The notes below the pieces were generated by a model. It saw nothing but the letters and a program-made list of their open reading frames with translations, did no database searches and was not told where the DNA came from. Positions 29,570-38,808 of a stretch of DNA of 64,000 nucleotides are shown in pieces. Source of the stretch: Candidatus Zixiibacteriota bacterium (GTDB lineage Bacteria > Zixibacteria > MSB-5A5 > GN15 > JAAZOE01). Each line of letters opens with the position of its first letter. The stretch's first letter is position 1. The position numbers and the translations under genes are program-made. Where the stretch lies: positions 1-64,000 of the forward strand of contig JAGLON010000033.1 of NCBI GenBank assembly GCA_023138975.1. The letters are read 5' to 3'.

Positions 29570-32500
29570 ATGAAAAAGATAGGATCTTATGCATTTCTAT
29601 TTATCTTTGTATTATCTTCTTTTGCTTTCGCGGTCGATCAGCTTGATGTTGATCCGGCCAAATTTATTAAAGGACAAACATTTATAGGGCACGTCCCGGA
29701 TCGGTTTATCGTCGTTCTTAAGGATGATGTTGTGGTCGATCACGGAAAAGATATTTCTACCGACCTGGCTTTATCAGACCGATCGGATTTTTCCGCTTTG
29801 GCTCAACAGTTTCAGGTGATAAAACTTCAGCCGCAATTTCCGGGAACAGACCGGGGAGCTTTTGCGTCATCTGATGAAGCGCAGAATTTATCCCGGCATT
29901 ACAAAATTACTATTTCGGAAGGAACGCTCGAAGAGGCCATGGAGGCCTATGCGGGACTACCTGAAGTTGACCATGTCGAACCGATTAGTGTTCACATGCT
30001 AAAGGCGACCCCGAATGATGGGTATTATGACTCTTATCAGTGGCACTATTACGATACCCACGGAATTGATGCTGATCTTGCCTGGGATTCACAAACCGGT
30101 GATGCGACCGTTGTCGTCGGTGTCCTGGACACAGGCGTAAAGTATGATCACGGGGATCTGGGGGGTAGTAACCCTCCGGGACCGAATGATGCCAGTACAA
30201 ACGGAAATATCTGGGTAAACAGTGCTGAGACTCCCGGTAATGGAATTGATGACGACGGCAATGGATATACCGATGATATCATTGGATGGGATTTTGTAGA
30301 TCGCACCGATTGGTATAGTTATGATTGCCTTGATCCTGATTGTGGAACAGCAGATAATGATCCATTTGACCACAATGGTCATGGAACACATGTCGCCGGC
30401 ACAATTGCCGCGATTACCAATAACGGCTATGCTGTGGCCGGTATCGCTGGTGGATATGGTGATGGTACATTCGCTGGCACTAATGCCACAGGTGTCAAAA
30501 TCGTCCCATGCCGAATCGGATATACGCTTTTATACCAGGGACAGGATGTTGGGGTCGTAATTATGGACTATGTCGCCGAGGCGATGTATTACATGGGCAA
30601 CCTCAAGCAGTCCGGTGTCAATGTTGCCGCGATTAACTGTTCCTTTGGTTCGTCCAACGATGGCGGCCTTGGTGCCGCGGCCGATTTCCTGATTGCGCAG
30701 GATGTTATGGTCATTGTTGCGGCCGGTAACAGTAACTCGAGTAGTGCAGATTATCTCGGTTCACGAACTGACTGTATGGATGTCGGCGCTACCGACCAGA
30801 GTGGCGATGTGGCCAGTTTCTCCAATTATGGTACTTGGGTAGATATTGCGGCACCGGGCGTTAGCATTATGAGCACGACGACCGATCCTGCTGACCCGAC
30901 TGGAGATTATGTAGCTCAGTTTGATGGAACATCAATGTCATGCCCGCACGTTGTTGGTGTCGCGGCTATGCTTGAATCAAAAGATGCCTCACTCAGTGCT
31001 GCCGATAAATGGAATCTGATGGTTGATAATACTACTCCCTATACCGGCAGTAAATATGTCGGAACAGGTATTGTCAATGTTAAGGATGCTCTGGATGCGA
31101 CCGGAACAAACGAAAATCCGCCGGTAGCTGCCTTTGTTGGTTCACCGACTTCAGGTGAATATCCGCTGACAGTTAATTTCACTGATCAGTCGACCAATAC
31201 TCCGACTTCATGGAGTTGGAACTTTGGGGATGGAGTAGGGACCTCTACGGCTCAGAATCCAAACTATACTTATACTTCTGCGGGAACCTACACGGTCTCC
31301 CTGACGGCAACTAATGCCTATGGGTCTGATGTTGAAACCAAGACTAACTATATCACTGTGACGTCTCCGCCTCCGCCGGTAGCGGCCTTTGTCGGTTCAC
31401 CGACATCGGGTGATTATCCTCTGACGGTTGATTTTACCGATCAGTCGACCAATACACCGACTTCATGGAGTTGGAACTTTGGTGATGGAGTAGGGACTTC
31501 AACAGCTCAAAATCCGTCCTATACTTATACTGCGGCGGGAACCTACACGGTATCTCTGACAGCAACCAATGCCTATGGTTCTGATGTTGAGACCAAGACA
31601 GATTATATCACCGTAACGGCTCCGGCTCCGCCAGTCGCCAATTTCAGCGGTTCACCGACTTCGGGCGAATACCCGCTGACGGTTAACTTTACTGATCTGT
31701 CGAGCGGTTCTCCAACGACTTGGAGTTGGGACTTTGGTGACGGAGTGGGAACATCAACAGCTCAAAATCCGTCATATGTTTATGATGCGGTAGGGACTTA
31801 TACCGTGACTCTGACTGTTTCAAATACGTTTGGATCAGATGCGGAGACCAAGTTAGATTATATTACTGTTACCGAACCCGGTGTTTCGACAGGTGCTAAT
31901 GCACTTTCAGATATTCCAGTAACAGGATCTGTAACTGGTAGCTATGCAAATACATACAGTAGTGATAACGTCTATGAAGTCATCACTGAAGTGGCCTATA
32001 CGGGGCACCCGCGTAAGACATATAGTTATCTTGAGCATAAGTGGGATTTCAATGTCCCGGGCGGGTCCGATGTGGTATTTTATGTTGAAGCATATCGCCC
32101 TACCAATAGTGACGGTGATAATTTCAGCTTCGCGTACTCGACAGATGGAGCAAATTATACAACTCTGATTACTGTCGCCAGCGCTACCGAGCAGACCTAC
32201 TCGGCTGCATTACCAGGTGGAACGAGTGGCACAGTATATATTCGTGTCCTTGATTCTGATCGAAATTGGGGTAACCTGTCAAATGATGCAATATATATCG
32301 ATGACATGTATATCGAATACAGTAGTTCACCTCAGCCGCCGGTTGCTAATTTTGCCGGTACACCGACTGCCGGATATGCTCCGCTAACAGTCAATTTCAC
32401 TGACCTGTCGACCAATGCTCCGGACTCATGGACCTGGGACTTTGGTGATGGTTCCGGTACATCTACGCTACAGAACCCGTCATATGTCTATGATGCTGTC

Positions 32501-33223
32501 GGCACCTACACAGTCAGTCTGACGGTGAGTAATGCGTATGGTTCTGACTCGGAAATTAAAACCGGATACATTACGGTTTCGGAGCAGGGTACAGCGACGA
32601 TGCATGTTGGAGCTATGACAGTTGGCCGGGCAAAGGCTGGACCTAATTATTTTGGTTCATGTACGGTTACTATTGAAGATGATAACAGTCTTCCTGTTTC
32701 CGGTGCAACGGTATATGTAACGGCTACAGGATCCACCGGGGGCAGTTACAATGGCGTCACAGGAACCGATGGAACTGTTACATTCCGGACCTCAACCGGA
32801 TTGAAAAAACCGATCGGTGAATGGTGTTTTGAAGTTACTGATGTCACTCATGCAACTAATTCATATGAGTCAGCATCAAACGTAGCGACCTACACCTGTG
32901 AAAGTGGTATTGTTTACGGTGAAAACGGTGAAGTTATCGCTGTTAATCCGAACTTGCCATCCGAGTTTTCTCTGTTGCAAAACCATCCGAATCCGTTTAA
33001 CCCGGTAACGACTATTGCATTTACATTACCGGAAGCAATGTATGTTAGACTTGATGTGTTCAATATTATGGGCCAGCGAGTTACTACACTGGTAGACGGA
33101 GTCAAGGAAGCAGGATATCATTCTGTTTCGTGGGGTGGCGGCAACGTAGCCAGTGGAGTTTATTTCTATAAAATTCAGGCTGGTGTGAATTCGGAAACAA
33201 GAAAAATGGTACTTATGAAATAA
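29570..33223 (+). CDS. Secreted S8 subtilisin-like peptidase with four PKD domains and C-terminal FlgD-like/T9SS-type sorting domain
   Basis: Triad motifs 'VVGVLDTGVKYDH', 'HGTHVAGTIAA', 'GTSMSCPHVVG'; four 'FGDG.GTST.QNP.Y.Y' PKDs; C-terminus 'LLQNHPNPFNPVTTIAFTLPEA...GVYFYKIQAG...RKMVLMK'. Confidence 0.95.
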   Translation: MKKIGSYAFLFIFVLSSFAFAVDQLDVDPAKFIKGQTFIGHVPDRFIVVLKDDVVVDHGKDISTDLALSDRSDFSALAQQFQVIKLQPQFPGTDRGAFASSDEAQNLSRHYKITISEGTLEEAMEAYAGLPEVDHVEPISVHMLKATPNDGYYDSYQWHYYDTHGIDADLAWDSQTGDATVVVGVLDTGVKYDHGDLGGSNPPGPNDASTNGNIWVNSAETPGNGIDDDGNGYTDDIIGWDFVDRTDWYSYDCLDPDCGTADNDPFDHNGHGTHVAGTIAAITNNGYAVAGIAGGYGDGTFAGTNATGVKIVPCRIGYTLLYQGQDVGVVIMDYVAEAMYYMGNLKQSGVNVAAINCSFGSSNDGGLGAAADFLIAQDVMVIVAAGNSNSSSADYLGSRTDCMDVGATDQSGDVASFSNYGTWVDIAAPGVSIMSTTTDPADPTGDYVAQFDGTSMSCPHVVGVAAMLESKDASLSAADKWNLMVDNTTPYTGSKYVGTGIVNVKDALDATGTNENPPVAAFVGSPTSGEYPLTVNFTDQSTNTPTSWSWNFGDGVGTSTAQNPNYTYTSAGTYTVSLTATNAYGSDVETKTNYITVTSPPPPVAAFVGSPTSGDYPLTVDFTDQSTNTPTSWSWNFGDGVGTSTAQNPSYTYTAAGTYTVSLTATNAYGSDVETKTDYITVTAPAPPVANFSGSPTSGEYPLTVNFTDLSSGSPTTWSWDFGDGVGTSTAQNPSYVYDAVGTYTVTLTVSNTFGSDAETKLDYITVTEPGVSTGANALSDIPVTGSVTGSYANTYSSDNVYEVITEVAYTGHPRKTYSYLEHKWDFNVPGGSDVVFYVEAYRPTNSDGDNFSFAYSTDGANYTTLITVASATEQTYSAALPGGTSGTVYIRVLDSDRNWGNLSNDAIYIDDMYIEYSSSPQPPVANFAGTPTAGYAPLTVNFTDLSTNAPDSWTWDFGDGSGTSTLQNPSYVYDAVGTYTVSLTVSNAYGSDSEIKTGYITVSEQGTATMHVGAMTVGRAKAGPNYFGSCTVTIEDDNSLPVSGATVYVTATGSTGGSYNGVTGTDGTVTFRTSTGLKKPIGEWCFEVTDVTHATNSYESASNVATYTCESGIVYGENGEVIAVNPNLPSEFSLLQNHPNPFNPVTTIAFTLPEAMYVRLDVFNIMGQRVTTLVDGVKEAGYHSVSWGGGNVASGVYFYKIQAGVNSETRKMVLMK
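31118..31873 (+). repeat. Three tandem PKD-encoding repeats, exact 255-bp period (starts 31118, 31373, 31628)
   Basis: PPVAAFVGSPTSGEYPLTVNFTDQSTNTPTSWSWNFGDGVGTSTAQNP repeated with few changes. A fourth, diverged copy lies at about 32336..32581. Confidence 0.85.
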
Positions 33224-33273
33224 GAAAGACCTCACTTTATCCTACGCCATGAGAGAAAATTAGTATCTCGCTC

Positions 33274-33304
33274 AAACGCCCGGTAATCAATTACCGGGCG
33301 TTTT
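33274..33304 (+). terminator. Intrinsic terminator
   Basis: AACGCCCGGTAA-TCAA-TTACCGGGCGTT stem followed by a T-run. Confidence 0.9.
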
Positions 33305-33785
33305 AATATAAGTAATGCTTTCCAGACAGTTTTTATGATAGTTTGGTGTTATAAGAGTTTTTGTACCAGTTAATTGTAAGCTAATTTTAGATTGCATATA
33401 AGGTTGTGTTACCTGTTGCCAACGGGAAACCGCAGGAAGTTTTTTTATCGTGAGAGTGTCTGCCAAAACGGCGGTTAATTGTTTGTAACTTTATAATAGT
33501 TAAGTGGTTACTAATCAAATAGTCACTTGAGAAAGTGTTAATATCTCTGTTATCTTCTATTATTTTGTGTTATTTGAAACAATTGGCATATTAAATATGT
33601 TTAAGACATAAGAAAAAACTTGTATTTTGTAGCAAGAAAATATTGCCAAAATGGCATTTGTAGCGTATAATAACTGTGCCTACAAGTTGGTCGTCCCTAT
33701 TTAGCATCGATAATTATTATTAACTAATGCTAATAATGACCGATACTTTAGTAGGCAGAGAAAAATCTATACCGGAGAGTGTGAC

Positions 33786-33995
33786 ATGACGGATGTAAGA
33801 AACTCGTCGACATTTAGTCTTTTTGCCAAGCCGTCCTTCATTGAAGGGGTGGCAAGAGTCTTTGACTTTGGCGCGACCTTGCAAGTATACAATTATTCCA
33901 ATCGTCCTGATAGAAAAGCCTTGCGCAATGATTGGGAAGCTGTCGGGGATGCTTTAAGGGAGTCTATTAAAAAGTATGGGAAAGAAAAGCGGTAA
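33786..33995 (+). CDS. Small conserved-looking protein preceding the DUF2335 gene
   Basis: 69 aa, 'IEGVARVFDFGATLQVYNYSNRPDRKALRNDWEAVGDALRESIKKYG'. Overlaps the DUF2335 ORF by 20 nt. Confidence 0.65.
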   Translation: MTDVRNSSTFSLFAKPSFIEGVARVFDFGATLQVYNYSNRPDRKALRNDWEAVGDALRESIKKYGKEKR

Positions 33996-34488
33996 AAAAA
34001 GAACCCAGAAACACCCATTACAGAAAAATACCTATAATAACCAACAACCTCCCAACCAAAAGAATCAAGAGATATCAATTCTAAAAGAAGAATATAGCGG
34101 TATTCTTCCGCTTCCATCTCATTTACTTCAATATGAACAAGTAATTCCTGGTGCCGCCGATCGAATAATTTGCATGGCAGAAAATCAAATGAAACACCGG
34201 TTTGGCATGGAAGATAAGGTGATTAGTTCGGATACATGTAACGCTAAAAGAGGTGTGGTTTTTGCGTTTATTATTTGTGTCTTAGCCCTAACAATCGGTG
34301 GGTATTTAATCAGTATAGACAAAGCTATTTCAGGTGGCTTATTCGCTGGAACTATTGTTGTTACCCTTGTAGGGACTTTTATATATGGAACTAATCAGCG
34401 CCGCCAAGAGAGGGAGAGCCGTCAAGAAAGGGAGAATCATCAGGAGGGGGCCGGCCCTCAAGATGAAGATTCGCATGTGACAAAATAG
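33976..34488 (+). CDS. DUF2335 family membrane protein
   Basis: 'LPLPSHLLQYEQVIPGAADRIICMAENQMKHR' followed by two TM helices, DUF2335 layout. Confidence 0.75.
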   Translation: MGKKSGKKRTQKHPLQKNTYNNQQPPNQKNQEISILKEEYSGILPLPSHLLQYEQVIPGAADRIICMAENQMKHRFGMEDKVISSDTCNAKRGVVFAFIICVLALTIGGYLISIDKAISGGLFAGTIVVTLVGTFIYGTNQRRQERESRQERENHQEGAGPQDEDSHVTK

Positions 34489-34605
34489 TCATATTGTCAC
34501 ATTCCAAAACCCGTAACCCATTGATAGATATAGTAAAATAGGGGAGCAATCCCGCCCCTGTTTTTTTGCGAAGAAATTCTCTGGCAAAATACCAACAAAC
34601 GAAAT

Positions 34606-35394
34606 CTAACAGTGAAGCTTACCTCGTAGAGTGATAACAGCTTTACCTGAAAGTAAGACCCGATCTCCCTTCAGCTCCAAAGACAGCTTGCCTCCGCGAG
34701 CTGATGCCTGATAGGCTGACAGCTTTGTCTTGCCGAGTTCGTTTGCCCAGTAGGGAGCAAGGGCGCAGTGAGCCGAGCCGGTAACGGGATCTTCGTTGAT
34801 GCCGTAAAGTGGAGCAAAGAATCGAGACACGAAATCAAAGTCGAACCGAGACCTACCCGAAACAGCTACACCTCGGACCGGGAGTCTTCCCAGTAGATTA
34901 AAGTCCGGATTGACATCTTTGACGATTTCATCCGAAGAGACAATTACCATGTAATCCTCGCCAGCCTTGGCAACATATTGTGCCTGGACTCCAAGGGATT
35001 CGAGCAATCCGTCGGGGGGAGAGCAGGGTACCGATTTGATCGCCGGGAAATCCAGCTCAATAAAACCGTCAACATAAGAAGCTTTCAGTTCACCACTCTT
35101 AGTTAGAAATGACACCGGTTTGGATTTGTCGACTAGATTATCACTAAACAACACAAAAGCCGAGGCGAGAGTCGCATGGCCGCACAGATTGACCTCAGAA
35201 GCAGGTGTAAACCACCTGAGGTTATAGCCGGTATCTGTGGGATACAAGAAAGCAGTTTCAGAGAGATTCATTTCCATTGCTACAGCCTGCATCCAGTCTT
35301 CAGAGGCAGGTTTATCGAGCAGGCAAACCGCAGCCGGGTTGCCAGTGAATGGTTGATCTGCAAATGCGTCAACTTGAATTATAGAATGAGTCAT
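34606..35394 (-). CDS. PhzF family isomerase/epimerase
   Basis: 'VDAFADQPFTGNPAAVCLL', 'MNLSETAFLYP', 'VNLCGHATLASAFVLF', 'EDPVTGSAHCALAPYW'. Confidence 0.95.
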   Translation of the reverse strand: MTHSIIQVDAFADQPFTGNPAAVCLLDKPASEDWMQAVAMEMNLSETAFLYPTDTGYNLRWFTPASEVNLCGHATLASAFVLFSDNLVDKSKPVSFLTKSGELKASYVDGFIELDFPAIKSVPCSPPDGLLESLGVQAQYVAKAGEDYMVIVSSDEIVKDVNPDFNLLGRLPVRGVAVSGRSRFDFDFVSRFFAPLYGINEDPVTGSAHCALAPYWANELGKTKLSAYQASARGGKLSLELKGDRVLLSGKAVITLRGKLHC

Positions 35395-35502
35395 ATGACC
35401 TCACATAACGATTAAAATGCCAGGAGCAAATTTGGTGTTATATAGTATAATTGTAAGCTATATTTGAGTAAAGTAGATTCTTTGGTGAGCTACGCAATAA
35501 AA

Positions 35503-35529
35503 AAAGGGTCAGGTCGTGACCTAACCCCT
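35503..35529 (-). terminator. Orphan hairpin with T-tract on the minus strand
   Basis: Minus strand GGGGTTAGGTC-AC-GACCTGACCC then TTTTTTT. Lies upstream of, not after, any annotated minus-strand gene. Confidence 0.45.
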
Positions 35530-35897
35530 CTACTAGCCCCCATTCAACTTATGGTTTGTGAACTAAATCCTTTTAATTCATTCTCCAGTTAGTAATAAGC
35601 AATCATTATGCCAACTGTTCAGTTTTTGCGCACAATAGTTAATCTGTTGTCTGTCAATCTGATACAAAAAGCCACTAACGAGAGATGTCGTCAGGTGGGG
35701 TTAGTTGAGGCCTTTTTATGAAAATGTATGGGTCATTTAGCCTCTTTTTTTGATTTTTTCTTGACTTATGACAGTGTTAAGTCGTAGATTATTGAGAGCT
35801 AAGAGTGTTTTTTTATGATTGCGCCCAATTGCCGGAAGATTCCGAACTTGTTTTAGAATTATTGACGGGGAATAATTATTCAATACGGGATCTGTAG

Positions 35898-37265
35898 ATG
35901 AAGAACTATAAAGAGTTTATACTGTTAGGAATAGACTTCAACGGATTATTTCGTGGGCAGGTCGAGGCAATACTCAAAGACTATTACCAAATAATTTGGG
36001 CCGACTCAGTTTCTAAAGCTCAGGAAGTACTTCACCAGACAGATTCTGTTGGCGCCGTTGTTTTACAATCATATTCAACCGGAGACTCTGGATCTGAAGC
36101 GGTCCGGACAATCAAGTCATCTTTTAGTGAACTGCCGATAATAATCTACCAAAGTCCCGTATTGTCTTCCCAACAAAGTAATTCTGAAGAAGAGACTGCT
36201 TCCCAAGTTGAAAATGCATCTTACTTTATTCAATCAATAAGGCGATCAGCAGAATCATATATTTACGCCCAGGATCCTCAACAGCTGATATCCTATGCCG
36301 AAGAAGTTTTCAGAATGATCGGGCATTCCAAGCCTATGCGCAGAGTATATGAATTAATTCGTAAAATTTCTCAATCCAATAGCAAGGCAATGATTTTCGG
36401 TGAGACTGGTACGGGCAAGGAATTAGTGGCGCGGGCGATACATTTTACCAGCACTCGCAGGGAAATGCCATTTGCAATATTAAATTGCAATCATAAATCT
36501 CCCGAGCTGGTCGAGTCAGAATTATTTGGACATACTCGGGGATCGTTTACCGGGGCTATAAACGATCGGCCCGGTATCTTTGAATATGCCAACGGTGGAA
36601 CGCTGTTTTTGGATGAAATTGGTGATCTGGATCTGTCGACTCAGGCCAAACTGCTTCGTGTTCTTGAAACCGGAGAGTATCAAAAAGTTGGTGCTGAGCA
36701 GATGAAAAAAACCGAAATTCGGGTTCTTTGCGCGACACATAAAAATCTTGATAAGATGGTCGATGAGGGAGCTTTCCGGAAGGATTTATATTTCCGTCTA
36801 AAAGGAGTGACTGTAATTCTACCGCCGTTGCGTGAACGGCCGGAGGATATTTCGGTTTTAATTGAAAAGACTGCAAGCTCTTACACTCACGCTCATGGAA
36901 TCGCGCCGAAATACTTTGAAACTGACGCTATTGATATAATGATTGACTTTAAATGGCCGGGAAATGTCAGGCAGCTTATCGACACTATCGAATCATTGTT
37001 AGTACTGGCCGAATCTGATATCATATCGGCGGCAGAGGTTAGAGAGTATCTTGGCATTCGAGCCTCCAATAATGGAAAGTCTGAAGATGGACTCACCATC
37101 AGGGTGCGTCAGTATGAAAAACTGCAAATTATTAATATGCTCCACAAAACCTGTTATAATATCAGTGCGGCAGCCCGTTCGTTGAAACTCGACCGGACTA
37201 ATCTGAAAAGAAAAATAACTCTTCACGGAATAGAGATACTTCGCCCTAACAGAAAACCAGTTTAA
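35898..37265 (+). CDS. Sigma54-dependent transcriptional regulator (AAA+ bEBP) with degenerate receiver-like N-terminus
   Basis: 'GETGTGKELVARAIHF', 'ESELFGHTRGSFTGA', 'GGTLFLDEIGDL', 'FRKDLYFRLKGVTVILPPLRERPEDI', Fis-type HTH at the C-terminus. Confidence 0.93.
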   Translation: MKNYKEFILLGIDFNGLFRGQVEAILKDYYQIIWADSVSKAQEVLHQTDSVGAVVLQSYSTGDSGSEAVRTIKSSFSELPIIIYQSPVLSSQQSNSEEETASQVENASYFIQSIRRSAESYIYAQDPQQLISYAEEVFRMIGHSKPMRRVYELIRKISQSNSKAMIFGETGTGKELVARAIHFTSTRREMPFAILNCNHKSPELVESELFGHTRGSFTGAINDRPGIFEYANGGTLFLDEIGDLDLSTQAKLLRVLETGEYQKVGAEQMKKTEIRVLCATHKNLDKMVDEGAFRKDLYFRLKGVTVILPPLRERPEDISVLIEKTASSYTHAHGIAPKYFETDAIDIMIDFKWPGNVRQLIDTIESLLVLAESDIISAAEVREYLGIRASNNGKSEDGLTIRVRQYEKLQIINMLHKTCYNISAAARSLKLDRTNLKRKITLHGIEILRPNRKPV

Positions 37266-37330
37266 TCTAAAACTGAATCGTTTGCTCTTTCCCGTATCTA
37301 AACCTGAAGACTTAAGGAGATCATCGTGCA

Positions 37331-38662
37331 TTAATACGGTGCCTTTTTTCCGTAGAATAAATCCTCACCCAGAACTGATACGGTTCGGACAAAGGACGAG
37401 TTTTTAATACCCATGCGAACAAGATTGTGCACAAGGGATGACGGGTGACTGAAGGGACACACTTTCATGCATATTCCGCAATCGGTACCGATATTGCGCC
37501 AGTATGTCATGCATGATTCAACCTCAAGAGGCCATTTTGTGACACCTTTGACTTTTTGAGGATTACCTAGAGGAATAGAAGCGGAGGGACAATTGGTTGC
37601 GCACCGCTTACATTTATCGCAGAAATCCTGAACGCCAAAGTTTATTGGTTTATCATGTAAGAGCGGCAGGTCGGTCGTGACGGCTCCAAGCCGGATTCTG
37701 GAGCCGAACCTGGGAGATATTAAGTAACCATGTCGACCTAATTCTCCAAGCCCCGCGTCATAAGCGACCGCCGGAAGCATAATCTGATAATTACTTCCTG
37801 AAATGTGGGCGCGTGCGGGGTACCCGAGATCTCTTATAAACCGGGCCAGGACGATAGATATAATCGTAACATCTAAATATCTTAATGCGGTTTCTTCAGT
37901 AATTGGCAACTGAGGGGCTTTTTCAACCTTTTCATAATCCATCTCAATGGTGAATACAATAACAGATTTATGAGATAAATTAATTTTCTCCCCATATGGT
38001 TCCGGCCCCCGGCCGACATGAGAGTATACGTAACTTTGGTTTAATGGTGCAAAACCAACCTCAACAGCGCCCAAATGCCGGGTGATTTTCTTAATCTCCC
38101 GCGATATATTCAGGATATCAAGTTCAATCTTTGAAGGGTTTACGTCGCCATCCACGCTGTTAGTCAATTCATGAATAGACTCAAAGATAGTCTCGATATA
38201 ATGGGAGCGGACAGGATCGTAGTATTTGGCTCCGGGAGCCATTAGCCAGGGTAGCTTTCTTATTTTATCATCGATGCGTTTATTTTCCGGCTGCCGTGAG
38301 TAATAATCGTCGTAGATTTTGGTTCCGGGCTCATAATCCTCGCGAGCGAACATAGTATCCCGTTCGTCAACTTGCTCATTGCATTCTTCAATCGGAATAT
38401 CCCGGCTATGTCCGAGTGGAATAAAAAATACAATAGTTATAAAGCAGATACATACGGGTACTACAATCAGAAAAGGGCTGTCCGGTGGTAATAACAACAG
38501 AACGCTAACCGTTAAGAATCCGACAATTAATGCTGAGAATAGGCTTATTATTGCCGCCCGAGTTTTTTTTTCGGAGAGCGATGTGATAAAAAAGTGCAGA
38601 AAGAAATACACGACTGCGATGCTGAATGCCAAATATATCCACTGAAGAGTATTCATAATCAT
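37331..38662 (-). CDS. Membrane-anchored reductive-dehalogenase-like / QueG-like 4Fe-4S protein
   Basis: N-terminal three TM helices. C-terminal double cluster 'CDKCKRCATNCPSASIP...CMTYWRNIGTDCGICMKVCPFSHP'. Confidence 0.75.
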   Translation of the reverse strand: MIMNTLQWIYLAFSIAVVYFFLHFFITSLSEKKTRAAIISLFSALIVGFLTVSVLLLLPPDSPFLIVVPVCICFITIVFFIPLGHSRDIPIEECNEQVDERDTMFAREDYEPGTKIYDDYYSRQPENKRIDDKIRKLPWLMAPGAKYYDPVRSHYIETIFESIHELTNSVDGDVNPSKIELDILNISREIKKITRHLGAVEVGFAPLNQSYVYSHVGRGPEPYGEKINLSHKSVIVFTIEMDYEKVEKAPQLPITEETALRYLDVTIISIVLARFIRDLGYPARAHISGSNYQIMLPAVAYDAGLGELGRHGYLISPRFGSRIRLGAVTTDLPLLHDKPINFGVQDFCDKCKRCATNCPSASIPLGNPQKVKGVTKWPLEVESCMTYWRNIGTDCGICMKVCPFSHPSSLVHNLVRMGIKNSSFVRTVSVLGEDLFYGKKAPY

Positions 38663-38761
38663 TAATTCTATCTATCGGCAAGAATAGTTGATTAGATGCT
38701 TTTTTACAAGACCTTTTGACTTAAAATTCGGGCAACATGTTGATTTATGCGACCAGAATAG

Positions 38762-38790
38762 AAAAAGCCGGGGAATTAACTCCGGCTTTT
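38762..38790 (-). terminator. Intrinsic terminator of the S9 peptidase gene
   Basis: AAAAGCCGGAG...CCCCGGCTTTTT on the minus strand, 19 nt past the stop. Confidence 0.8.
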
Positions 38791-38808
38791 ATCATTGGCA
38801 CTTATTTA

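Noticed and set aside
31118-32581. Regularly spaced repeats considered as a CRISPR array
   Set aside because: 255-bp in-frame repeats encoding PKD domains; no short direct repeats with unique spacers anywhere in the window.
19592-38489. Shared 15-mer GGGCTGTCCGGTGGT at 19592 and 38475
   Set aside because: Second copy lies inside the RdhA-like coding region with no flanking similarity; likely chance.
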